Assembly: GCA_963422675.2 (NCBI GenBank)
Contig: CAXVYS010000024.1
Coordinates: forward strand, 372,001-436,000
From: UBA4416 sp963422675
Lineage (GTDB): Bacteria > Bacteroidota > Bacteroidia > B-17B0 > Aurantibacillaceae
Direction: 5' to 3'
Length of the DNA: 64,000 nt
Shown here: piece by piece, positions 9,666 through 17,025 of the stretch
Layout of the letters: each line of letters opens with the position of its first letter
Position numbering within the stretch: the stretch's first letter is position 1
Notes under the pieces: model-generated
Database searches by the model: none
The model's input: the letters and a program-made list of their open reading frames with translations, nothing else
Told to the model about the DNA's origin: nothing
Made by a program: the position numbers and the translations under genes

Positions 9666-10097
9666 ATGAAAGAGCCACCTTTTGAAATTGAACGTACTTA
9701 CAACGCTCCCGTAGCACTTGTTTGGAAAGCCATTAGCAACAAGGATGAGATGAAGAAATGGTATTTCGACTTTGCAGAATTTAAACCCGTTAGTGGTTTT
9801 GAATTCGAATTTAAAGGAGGTTCAGAAAATGTAACTTATATACACCACTGTAAAATAACTGAAGTAATTGAATTCAAAAAATTGGCATACAGCTGGGCGT
9901 ATGAAGGGTACGAAGGTTACTCCGTAGTAACGTTTGAATTGTTTCCTGAAGGCAATGCTACACGGGTAAAACTAACTCATGAAGGCCTGGAAACATTTCC
10001 CCGTGATAACCCTGACTTTGCAAAGAAAAGCTTTGTAGCTGGCTGGAATCAGATCATCGGTGAATCCCTGAAAAAATACCTGGAAGAAACCAACTAA
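9666..10097 (+). CDS. SRPBCC domain protein (AHSA1-like)
   Basis: A 143-residue START/AHSA1-type protein. Recognisable family features are F-E-I-E-R-T-Y-N-A-P-V-A-L-V-W-K-A-I near the N-terminus, K-W-Y-F-D-F, a central strand ending in W-A-Y-E-G-Y, and a C-terminal helix with A-G-W-N-Q-I-I-G-E-S-L-K-K-Y-L. The fold gives a deep hydrophobic ligand cavity. It is co-directional with the VOC gene 18 bp upstream and followed immediately by a strong terminator, so the two form a transcription unit. Confidence 0.88.
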   Translation: MKEPPFEIERTYNAPVALVWKAISNKDEMKKWYFDFAEFKPVSGFEFEFKGGSENVTYIHHCKITEVIEFKKLAYSWAYEGYEGYSVVTFELFPEGNATRVKLTHEGLETFPRDNPDFAKKSFVAGWNQIIGESLKKYLEETN

Positions 10098-10100
10098 ACA

Positions 10101-10130
10101 AAAACCCTCTGATACATCAGAGGGTTTTTT
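10101..10130 (+). terminator. Rho-independent terminator after VOC-SRPBCC unit
   Basis: A 9-bp stem CCCTCTGAT / ATCAGAGGG with loop AC is followed by a run of T. It starts 3 bp after the SRPBCC stop. A-rich sequence on the other side means it could also act for the minus-strand gene. Confidence 0.85.
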
Positions 10131-10193
10131 AATTTACGATCGGTTCATGGTAAATACCTTCCCGAATCTTTCATAAAGCGCTCCATGTATCCT

Positions 10194-10751
10194 CTATAAA
10201 CTGCGGATCAATTGTACAACTTCCTGCTGGATCAATACTCCTTTATCATGGTTATACCATTTTTGAAGTTCAGTTTTAATTGTTTCAAGATCTGCCTTAT
10301 CGGCAATTAACTTTGCATATATTAACTGGCATTCTGCAGGCCTTGGACCCCAGGTAGCAAGGTCTTCCTGTTTATCATTTCTAATGATGAGTTTAGGAAT
10401 TGATTTGCCCCCATTGGTTAAATAGGAATTAATACGATGAGGCTCTGAGTCCCGCAGCTCATAATCAACTTGAATCAATGGATTAAGCAGTGCCATTTGT
10501 TGTAAAAACGGAACTACATGAGCAGCATCACCACACCATGGTTCCGTAATAACAATCCAGTGTTGTGGTTTGGAAATTCCGGTAATTACCGCTTTTGTTT
10601 CTTCAGAAATAACACCGGTTTTCATCCAACGGTTCAACCTCGCCCAGTTCAATTTTGTATAATTAAAATAATCAGGATTATCGTAAGGTGCTGTTGGATT
10701 CTCAGTGTTGACAATACTTTCGGAATAGGTTAAATACGCTTGGAAATTCAT
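10194..10751 (-). CDS. thioredoxin-family protein
   Basis: A 185-residue cytoplasmic protein of the thioredoxin-like group with a W-x-x-x-x-E-P-W-C-G-D-A-A-H segment near residue 70. Only one cysteine of the usual C-x-x-C pair is present (C-G-D-A), as is normal in this subfamily. A conserved P-x-x-x-I-x-R segment (S-I-P-K-L-I-I) supplies the cis-proline region. Function is uncertain; related proteins are annotated only as thioredoxin family. It stands alone. Confidence 0.82.
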   Translation of the reverse strand: MNFQAYLTYSESIVNTENPTAPYDNPDYFNYTKLNWARLNRWMKTGVISEETKAVITGISKPQHWIVITEPWCGDAAHVVPFLQQMALLNPLIQVDYELRDSEPHRINSYLTNGGKSIPKLIIRNDKQEDLATWGPRPAECQLIYAKLIADKADLETIKTELQKWYNHDKGVLIQQEVVQLIRSL

Positions 10752-10879
10752 ATGTTCAGGGTTCTGTTTATATACTTACTATTTAGCATTAAAAACAACT
10801 ACTATAGGATTTTGTTTAAGAATCCAAGTATACGAATTTCGGCCGATACTCTATTTAGGATAGCTTATAATTTGAAAGA

Positions 10880-12142
10880 TTATGCTGTAACGGTTTGTTC
10901 TTCCGTTTTAAATAATTTTATGATCAATGGCAAGCTAAGTCCTTGAACAATTAGTGTAAACAATACCACAACTACCGAAATAAAGATGATCGCATTCCGT
11001 TCAGGAAAAAGGCTTCCATCGGCAAGTGTTGCAGGCAACCCAATAGCAATAGCCAGGGAAACAATTCCGCGCATCCCCGACCAGCTTATAATCACACTGT
11101 TTTTAAAATCAAGCAGGGCGTGTTCCGTGATTTTTCCTTTCCCCTTTTTAAAGGCCTGTTGTAAATTAATGCGCTGCAAAAACATCCTCGACATACGCAA
11201 TGCGAGTGTTATACTCCAAACAAGAAAAGCATAGCCAATGTAAGGAAGTATTTGCCCTGGCTCCATACTATCAACCACATGAGGAAATTCAAGTCCGATT
11301 AAAATAAACACCAGTCCATTCAATAAAAAGACGATGATATCCCAAATGGTTTTTGATTCCTGCTTCAATGTGGCAGGAAACACTTGATTACTAAACCTGG
11401 AAATAGTGAGGCCCAATGTAACAACAGCTATAACCCCTGATACATGCAGTTCTTCGGCAACCGAATACGTTACAAAAGGCATCAGTAACATTAAGCTGAT
11501 CACCACCATTGAATTATGTTGAACCCTTTTAAGAAAAAAGGCCAGCGTTTTACTGAGTATCAACCCTATTACCAAACCCCCTACTAATAAAATAACAAAA
11601 CTCAGGGACGCTTTCCAAAATATAAATGAAGTACCTGTTACAGCTGCTACCGCAAAACGGTAGGCGACCAAAGCCGACGCATCATTAATCAGACTTTCCC
11701 CTTCCAGTATCGTCAAAGTTTTATGCGATAATCCTAATCCTTTAGTAACACTTACTGCTGCAACCGCATCCGTAGCGGAAAGAATAGCGCCCAATACAAA
11801 TGATAACGGCCAGGTCATTCCCGGAATACAATAATGAGCAAGGACAGCAATGCCAATAACCGTTATAAATACCAATGATATAGAAAGCGTGCTGATGGTA
11901 TTGATATTGACTTTAAATTCTTTAAAAGAAATATTAAATGCCGCATCATATAACATTGGTGGAAGAAAGATCAGGAAAATCACTTCTGGATCTAATGTTA
12001 TTTTAGGTAAGGCCGGAATAAACCCGATTGCCATTCCTGCAATAACCAGTAAAATGGGGTAAGGGATTTTTATTTTATCAGCGATTGCCGATAAACCTAT
12101 CATGATTGCAAGAATAAAAATAACGATGCTATAATTTTCCAT
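10880..12142 (-). CDS. CPA1-type Na+/H+ antiporter
   Basis: A 420-residue membrane protein with about 12 helices and the sodium/proton exchanger signatures: F-L-P-P-M-L-Y-D-A-A-F near residue 57, L-G-A-I-L-S-A-T-D-A-V-A-A near residue 116, G-E-S-L-I-N-D-A-S-A-L-V near residue 147 and the late R-G-x-V-S-L-A-I-A segment near residue 358. It probably exports Na+ (or K+) in exchange for protons across the inner membrane. It lacks the long C-terminal cytoplasmic regulatory domain of some homologs. It is probably transcribed on its own. Confidence 0.9.
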   Translation of the reverse strand: MENYSIVIFILAIMIGLSAIADKIKIPYPILLVIAGMAIGFIPALPKITLDPEVIFLIFLPPMLYDAAFNISFKEFKVNINTISTLSISLVFITVIGIAVLAHYCIPGMTWPLSFVLGAILSATDAVAAVSVTKGLGLSHKTLTILEGESLINDASALVAYRFAVAAVTGTSFIFWKASLSFVILLVGGLVIGLILSKTLAFFLKRVQHNSMVVISLMLLMPFVTYSVAEELHVSGVIAVVTLGLTISRFSNQVFPATLKQESKTIWDIIVFLLNGLVFILIGLEFPHVVDSMEPGQILPYIGYAFLVWSITLALRMSRMFLQRINLQQAFKKGKGKITEHALLDFKNSVIISWSGMRGIVSLAIAIGLPATLADGSLFPERNAIIFISVVVVLFTLIVQGLSLPLIIKLFKTEEQTVTA

Positions 12143-12419
12143 AAGGTTATACTTTTAAAAGGTTACAAAGCTGTTTTATGTTGTATTGATAAATCATCTA
12201 CCCTGTTTTAACACAACTGCTACTTTCGTGCATTAAGTATATTTGTCATCAACTATATGTAAGAAATATAAGGTGTCTATTTTGTTCAAATTGAATCCTG
12301 TCAATTAAATAGTAAAGTACTAAAAATAATTAAAGTTATTCAGAGTCGCCTTTACTAACTCTCCTTCCTTAATAACCTCGAAACGAAAATATACAAAAAA
12401 TTTAACACTTATTATTTTT

Positions 12420-12439
12420 AAAAGAACAAATGTTCTTTT
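12420..12439. promoter_or_regulatory. TetR operator palindrome, copy 1
   Basis: A perfect 8-bp inverted repeat AAAAGAAC/GTTCTTTT with spacer AAAT lies directly in front of the TetR gene and abuts its -7 box. A near-identical palindrome lies in front of the next gene. The duplicated site and its position between the presumed -33 and -7 regions support autorepression by the TetR protein. Confidence 0.8.
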
Positions 12440-12446
12440 ATATTTG
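12439..12446 (+). promoter_or_regulatory. Bacteroidota -7 box of tetR
   Basis: TATATTTG matches the TAnnTTTG consensus of the primary Bacteroidota sigma factor. The start codon lies only 9 bp downstream, so the transcript would be nearly leaderless. The -33 region is T-rich (TTTT) and weak. The operator palindrome ends on the first base of this box. Confidence 0.6.
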
Positions 12447-12455
12447 TGCATTCAA

Positions 12456-13046
12456 ATGAGGGTAAGAGACGAAAATAAGGAAGCGGTTATCCGTAAAAAA
12501 GCCATAGAAACCATTTCAAAAGTTGGGTTCGAAGGTTTAAGTATGCATAAGCTGGCAAAGGAAGCCAGGGTTTCTAATAATACAATATACATTTACTTCA
12601 AAAATAAGGAAGATCTCTTAATTCAAATATATGATGAAGTTAATCAACAGGTAACCTCTGCTACGTTAAAGGGCTTTGACCCTGAAATGAGTTTAGAAGA
12701 TGGCGTAAAAAAATTGTGGCTGAACCGTTACAATTATTTTACCAGGCATCCTGAACATATGATGCTTATGGAACATTTCAATAACTCTGATTTAATAGAT
12801 AAGGTGGACAAAAAGAATTACACCTTATTTAGAACCACGATGACAAAATTTTTAGATAATGCAAAGAAAAATAATCAATTGATAAAAATGCCGGTAGAAA
12901 CCTATTGGGCTATAACCTTTGCGCCATTGTTTCAACTCCTCAAATATTATCATCGTAATCGTACAGTTGAAAACAAACCTTTTAAATTAACTGAAAAAGA
13001 TGTTCTTGAAGCATGCAGCCATGTTTTGAAGGCAATTAGTACCTAA
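12456..13046 (+). CDS. TetR/AcrR family transcriptional regulator
   Basis: A 196-residue regulator from the ATG at 12456; a TTG four codons upstream overlaps the promoter box and is unlikely. The N-terminal helix-turn-helix is clear: A-I-E-T-I-S-K-V-G-F-E-G-L-S, then L-A-K-E-A-R-V-S-N-N-T-I-Y-I-Y-F-K-N-K-E-D-L (about residues 12-55). The rest is a helical ligand-binding domain whose ligand is unknown. The gene is flanked by two copies of the same 20-bp palindrome, one at its own promoter and one before the following VOC gene, so it probably controls both. Confidence 0.9.
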   Translation: MRVRDENKEAVIRKKAIETISKVGFEGLSMHKLAKEARVSNNTIYIYFKNKEDLLIQIYDEVNQQVTSATLKGFDPEMSLEDGVKKLWLNRYNYFTRHPEHMMLMEHFNNSDLIDKVDKKNYTLFRTTMTKFLDNAKKNNQLIKMPVETYWAITFAPLFQLLKYYHRNRTVENKPFKLTEKDVLEACSHVLKAIST

Positions 13047-13060
13047 ATTTTTTAACCCAT

Positions 13061-13080
13061 AAAAGAACGAATGTTCTTTT
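13061..13080. promoter_or_regulatory. TetR operator palindrome, copy 2
   Basis: An 8-bp perfect inverted repeat AAAAGAAC/GTTCTTTT with spacer GAAT differs from the copy upstream of tetR at a single spacer base. It sits between tetR and the VOC gene, 24 bp before the VOC start, so the VOC gene is a likely direct target. No clear -7 box is visible next to it. Confidence 0.75.
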
Positions 13081-13104
13081 AAATAAAAACCAAAAACAAA
13101 TCAC

Positions 13105-13467
13105 ATGACAATCAACCACATGAATCTCGTAGTTCCAAACGTTATTGAAACTGCAACCTTTTTTGAAAGACATTTCAATTTCAAAATTCACAAAACAATG
13201 GGCGAAATAATTTCTGTCCTTCACGGAGAGGAAGGCTTCGTTTTAATCATAAGCAATTTTCCAAAAACGGCTACTTTCGAATATCCGGCCGACTTCCATA
13301 TCGGCTTCTATCAACCGAGCAAAGAAAAAGTGTTTGAACTATTCGAAAAACTTAAATCAGATCATGTTGAACTTCCACAGGAGCCAACGGCTATTAGGGA
13401 TCGCTTTGGTTTCTATTTTTATATTCCGGGCAAAATTCTTACTGAAATTACCTGCCCTGTAGAATAA
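13105..13467 (+). CDS. VOC family protein under TetR control
   Basis: A 120-residue glyoxalase/bleomycin-resistance-fold protein. The start N-H-M-N-L-V-V-P-N-V-I-E-T-A-T-F-F-E-R-H-F and the C-terminal R-D-R-F-G-F-Y-F-Y-I-P-G-K-I-L-T-E-I are family features. The Glu and His residues that usually bind metal are partly present. The TetR palindrome just upstream suggests induction by a small molecule that the protein may bind or modify, such as a toxic compound. The substrate is unknown. Confidence 0.85.
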   Translation: MTINHMNLVVPNVIETATFFERHFNFKIHKTMGEIISVLHGEEGFVLIISNFPKTATFEYPADFHIGFYQPSKEKVFELFEKLKSDHVELPQEPTAIRDRFGFYFYIPGKILTEITCPVE

Positions 13468-13578
13468 GCCATCAACTTGCATCAGACATTGGATAACATT
13501 TAATAGCTCTACATGTGTTGTATATTCATCAGACCGAAGATTAGAACACAAACAAAAGAGCTATATGTCTTATCTTAA

Positions 13579-13655
13579 GCGAAAAAAGATTTCGGGATAA
13601 GGGTTAGAGGGATTTTTAGAAACTTCTAATTTCTTAAAATTCAGGATTGATACAA
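13579..13655 (-). pseudogene. remnant of an AraC-family regulator gene
   Basis: Read on the minus strand this stretch encodes L-N-F-K-K-L-E-V-S-K-N-P-S-N-P-Y-P-E-I-F-F-R, which closely matches an internal segment of the intact AraC-family gene at 24969-25865 (R-F-K-Q-L-E-I-S-K-N-P-P-N-P-Y-P-E-T-F-F-R). DNA identity is also high over about 65 bp. A stop follows shortly, and neither the ligand-binding nor the HTH domain is present. It is a gene fragment just downstream of the NRPS operon and outside the island. Confidence 0.75.
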
Positions 13656-13660
13656 CTCTA

Positions 13661-15397
13661 TTATGTTGCTCTGGAACCCATTAAATTACGGATGTGCCGG
13701 GATAGCGAAGCAATTGTAGGAAAATCAAATAAGCAGGATATCTCCAGGGAGATATTATAATGTTCGGCGGCCCATGTTGCTATTTCAACAGTTCCCAAGG
13801 AATCTCCGCCCAACAAAAAATAATCATCCTCCGGCCCTATATGCTCCAGGCATAAAACTTCTCTGAATTTATCCAACAACAACTCCTCAACAGATAAATC
13901 ATGTTGAATTTCCGGTAACATCGTATGTAATTTTTTGACATCAATTTTTCCGCTTGCATGGAGGGGAATTTCATCCAATATCAGGTAACGCGTTGGTACC
14001 ATAGCAGGTGGCAGAAAATTCTGGAGGTGTTTTCTCACTTCCTCTCCACTTGATTTACGGTCAAAGAAAGTGAGTACTCCAATTAATTCGTTGTAAGTAG
14101 CATGCGAATGGACAAAAACGGCTGATTGCTTTACATTTGAAAAAGTGTTCAAATGCTCTATAATCTCTAAAGGCTCTATCCGATGGCCCAATATTTTAAT
14201 TTGATCATCGATTCGACCTAAATACTCAAGATTACCATGAGGTGCTCTACGTACCAAATCGCCGGTTCGATACCAACGTTTTTCTAAAAGAATATCTTCT
14301 GACAAATTCAAAAATGCTTTTTCAGTAAGATCAGGTCTTTGCCAATACCCATTTGCCAAAGCTTTCCCGCTAACAAACAACTCACCTACTTCCATAGAAT
14401 CGGCTATAGATAAATCTGCTTGTCGTATACTTACTTCAACACCCGGTATAGGTTTGCCTATGGGGACAACAGCACCTGTAAATTTTTCCGACACATTGTA
14501 AACACAGCAACCAACGGTTGTTTCTGTAGGACCATAATGATTCATAATAGCCAGCCCGGGATTTTTGTATCGGGCATCGGAAATTAGGTCGGGCGAAAGT
14601 TTTTCGCCACCAAACATTAATAAGTTTGTATGGCAACCCAAATGAGCCCGTTGTTCTTTATCCAAAAATCCAAAGAGAGACGGCGTTATCTTTATGTAGC
14701 TATAGCGTTTATCTTGCGAAATATTTTTTGGAAAGAGAGCTGATGCGAGTGCGCGTCCACCTAGGATTGGAGGAAGTAACACAATTTTTTCTCCCTTTAA
14801 CAAAGGGGGGAAGATATTGGTAATGGCATGATCAAATGAAATACTTGTAAAAAGGGGAACCCCGTCTCCTGTAAACGGTAGCTCAGTTGTTGCCCATTTC
14901 AAATAATTTTCAAGTGCCGGATAACCTATCTCCACTCCTTTAGGTTTGCCTGTAGACCCCGATGTATATATTATATACGCGGTTTCTGCTTTTACTGAAT
15001 TTACTATGGGCCCATTGGATGGCCAGTCTTTGGTATGTAGTAACTTGACCCCTGATGATAAAGCAAGATTCTTCCCTTCATCATCGCTTAATAAAAGAGA
15101 TGCTTTAGAGTCTTCAAGTATGTTGATTAATCGGGATTGAGGATTGGCGGGATCAAGAGGAACGTATGTCGCCCCTACGGACAAAACACCAAAAATAGCG
15201 ATGATCATCTCAAAGGACCGGGGCAAAGCAATGGCAATACGATCGCCATTACCAATATGTAAGCTCCTCAGAGCCGTAGCCAGTCCATCAATTCTTTGCA
15301 CAAACTCACCATAAGTGATTTCAGTATCCTCAAAGCTTATGGCAACAGCGTTTTTTTTTAAGGCTGCAACTGCGCGAATTTCATTGATAATATACAT
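13661..15397 (-). CDS. NRPS adenylation-carrier didomain protein
   Basis: A 578-residue A-T didomain. The adenylation motifs are complete: A3 Y-T-S-G-S-T-G-K-P-K-G near residue 146, A5 N-H-Y-G-P-T-E-T-T, A7 R-T-G-D-L-V-R, A8 G-R-I-D-D-Q-I-K-I-L-G-H-R-I-E, and A10 S-G-K-I-D with the catalytic lysine. Asp in the A4 segment S-F-D-H fits binding of an alpha-amino group, so an amino acid is the likely substrate. The carrier domain has G-G-D-S-L with the phosphopantetheine serine near residue 531. There is no condensation, thioesterase or reductase domain. It is the last gene of a four-gene operon, 22 bp after the condensation protein. How the loaded residue is released is not encoded here. Confidence 0.92.
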   Translation of the reverse strand: MYIINEIRAVAALKKNAVAISFEDTEITYGEFVQRIDGLATALRSLHIGNGDRIAIALPRSFEMIIAIFGVLSVGATYVPLDPANPQSRLINILEDSKASLLLSDDEGKNLALSSGVKLLHTKDWPSNGPIVNSVKAETAYIIYTSGSTGKPKGVEIGYPALENYLKWATTELPFTGDGVPLFTSISFDHAITNIFPPLLKGEKIVLLPPILGGRALASALFPKNISQDKRYSYIKITPSLFGFLDKEQRAHLGCHTNLLMFGGEKLSPDLISDARYKNPGLAIMNHYGPTETTVGCCVYNVSEKFTGAVVPIGKPIPGVEVSIRQADLSIADSMEVGELFVSGKALANGYWQRPDLTEKAFLNLSEDILLEKRWYRTGDLVRRAPHGNLEYLGRIDDQIKILGHRIEPLEIIEHLNTFSNVKQSAVFVHSHATYNELIGVLTFFDRKSSGEEVRKHLQNFLPPAMVPTRYLILDEIPLHASGKIDVKKLHTMLPEIQHDLSVEELLLDKFREVLCLEHIGPEDDYFLLGGDSLGTVEIATWAAEHYNISLEISCLFDFPTIASLSRHIRNLMGSRAT

Positions 15398-15419
15398 ACA
15401 GGTTCTTTTTTCAATTTTT

Positions 15420-16715
15420 TTAATAGTAACTCTCTACATCCATACCCGAAAACTTTTGAACTGCTAACAGAAATTTTGCTTCCATCTCTTCCGTTGAAAC
15501 AGGCCAGACTATTGAATCCCATTCGATTCCAATATTCAAAGCAGATTTAGTTTGACGGGCAGCAACAGTAAAGCTTGAACGTGGAACATCATAAAACCTC
15601 CCCGGAATATTATCCATTCGTTCTTCAAAAAGAATATTTGGAAAAGTAAGTGGACCATTATCCACAACAAAATTACATCCCTGAAGCCATTCGATATTGA
15701 AACCTTTTCTTTCAGCTTCAGCCGTCATAAAACGCGATAAGGATGAGTAGTTGTATTGTCGGTGAGCCATTGCCGTTAACACCTGGTCTCTTACCCGAAG
15801 TACAAACTGGTGTAGTGGCTCATTCGTTTTAATAGAAAAACGCACGTGAAGAAGCATGGACAGATTAGCGATAATGGATCGTTCATTTGCCCTGGCCCTG
15901 TTAGAAACCGGAATATTTAAGACAACGTCATCCGAACCACTTACCTCTGCTAATAAGAGTACCTGAAAAGCTATTACGACATTAAATAAGGAGCACTTAT
16001 GCTTCTGACAAAAATTCAAGAGAGATTGTAAAGATGCTCCAGTAAGCTGATAATTGAATACAGATGCGGGTACCCAGGATATTTCATCATGGCTATCTTT
16101 GTTCAAAGGAACATCTTTCAATTGCTGTTGCCAGTATAACAAATTCGCAGGCTCAGTATCCTGTTGTGCAATTTCCTTCGAGAGGTATGTGTAAAACGAT
16201 TCCGATACCGTTTTAGAAACAGAGGAACCACTCACCAATTGTTGATAGGAAAGCAGTAACTCCTGTTCAAAAAGATCGAATGCAATTTCATCAGCAGCTA
16301 AGTGATCTACACACAGACTTAACAAATAATCTCCGTCAACCTTAACGATCTTTACCTTAACAGGAGGTTCAACTCTTAAGTCCAAAGTTGTTTTCGCTTC
16401 TTCTGCAATAAGCATAGCTGCATAAGCTGCGCGCATTTCAGGAGTTCGCCCACGCACTTCTTCTCCCGAAACATTAACCTCCTGATCCGGAAAACACTGC
16501 ATCCAACCATTGTTAGTTTGTACAAGCTGAAGCCGAAGAGCGGGATGAGAGGCAACAGTTCCCTGTAGCGCTTCAAGAAATGCTGAAGAGTCGAAATCCT
16601 TACTGAGACGATAAATCCTTTGTACAGGGCGTGCCAACTCAGGCGCCGTTTCAAGAAGCTTCAGTAACCAGCGTTGACCACATGTAAGACCGTAGTGTTC
16701 TTCGACAGCTATCAT
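15420..16715 (-). CDS. stand-alone NRPS condensation-domain protein
   Basis: A 431-residue protein that is a single condensation domain. The opening L-T-C-G-Q-R-W-L-L corresponds to motif C1. The active-site motif reads V-D-H-L-A-A-D-E near residue 137: the first His of H-H-x-x-x-D-G is Asp, but the second, catalytic His and the structural Asp are kept. The later N-Y-S-S-L-S-R-F and N-I-G-I-E-W-D segments also fit the family. It would transfer the aminoacyl group from the neighbouring carrier to an amine or hydroxyl acceptor. No second carrier protein is present, so the acceptor may be a non-NRPS molecule; the repeat peptide encoded 18 bp upstream is a candidate. Confidence 0.88.
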   Translation of the reverse strand: MIAVEEHYGLTCGQRWLLKLLETAPELARPVQRIYRLSKDFDSSAFLEALQGTVASHPALRLQLVQTNNGWMQCFPDQEVNVSGEEVRGRTPEMRAAYAAMLIAEEAKTTLDLRVEPPVKVKIVKVDGDYLLSLCVDHLAADEIAFDLFEQELLLSYQQLVSGSSVSKTVSESFYTYLSKEIAQQDTEPANLLYWQQQLKDVPLNKDSHDEISWVPASVFNYQLTGASLQSLLNFCQKHKCSLFNVVIAFQVLLLAEVSGSDDVVLNIPVSNRARANERSIIANLSMLLHVRFSIKTNEPLHQFVLRVRDQVLTAMAHRQYNYSSLSRFMTAEAERKGFNIEWLQGCNFVVDNGPLTFPNILFEERMDNIPGRFYDVPRSSFTVAARQTKSALNIGIEWDSIVWPVSTEEMEAKFLLAVQKFSGMDVESYY

Positions 16716-16733
16716 TCTTTTTTCAACAAAGCA

Positions 16734-17003
16734 TTACTTGCGTTTTGTTGAACCTTTAGCACCCTTAATTGGAGACTTCAACACTGACTTAAGCGGGGAT
16801 TTCAATACTGATTTAACAGGAGACTTTAATGTTGACTTAGCAGCCGATTTTAAAGTTGAACGCATTACTGAACGCATCATGGATTTTAATGCTGAAGCTC
16901 CTTTTTTCGATTTTATTACCTTTTCGAATATTTCATTTAACCTCTTATCTTCCATTTTGTCAAGAGATGTGATGTTGAATTCGATGTCTTTTTTCTTTGC
17001 CAT
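16734..17003 (-). CDS. Lys-Ser tetrapeptide-repeat peptide, possible NRPS acceptor
   Basis: An 89-residue, strongly basic peptide. Residues 1-38 form a mixed-charge, helix-prone N-terminal part. Residues 39-78 are ten tandem tetrapeptides of the form x-x-(K/R)-S (A-L-K-S, M-M-R-S, T-L-K-S, P-V-K-S and so on), followed by P-I-K-G and a basic tail. Two adjacent K-S-V-L-K-S-P units differ at five synonymous and no nonsynonymous codon positions, so the protein repeat is under selection. The gene sits 22 bp after a flavin monooxygenase and 18 bp before the condensation domain. It could be a ribosomal scaffold whose Lys or Ser side chains are acylated. A histone H1-like nucleoid protein is the main alternative. 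Confidence 0.75.
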   Translation of the reverse strand: MAKKKDIEFNITSLDKMEDKRLNEIFEKVIKSKKGASALKSMMRSVMRSTLKSAAKSTLKSPVKSVLKSPLKSVLKSPIKGAKGSTKRK

Positions 17004-17025
17004 AGGATTGTTTTTTAATTGTTAT

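Larger units (their letters stand above)
12143..12455. other. divergent intergenic region between antiporter and tetR
   Basis: About 310 bp separate the divergent antiporter and TetR genes. The right part holds the TetR palindrome and promoter listed separately. I see no gene or further conserved structure in the remainder. Confidence 0.5.

Noticed and set aside
16734..17003. Assembly or low-complexity artefact instead of a gene
   Set aside because: Synonymous-only differences between repeats, a non-repetitive N-terminus and tight operon spacing support a real gene.
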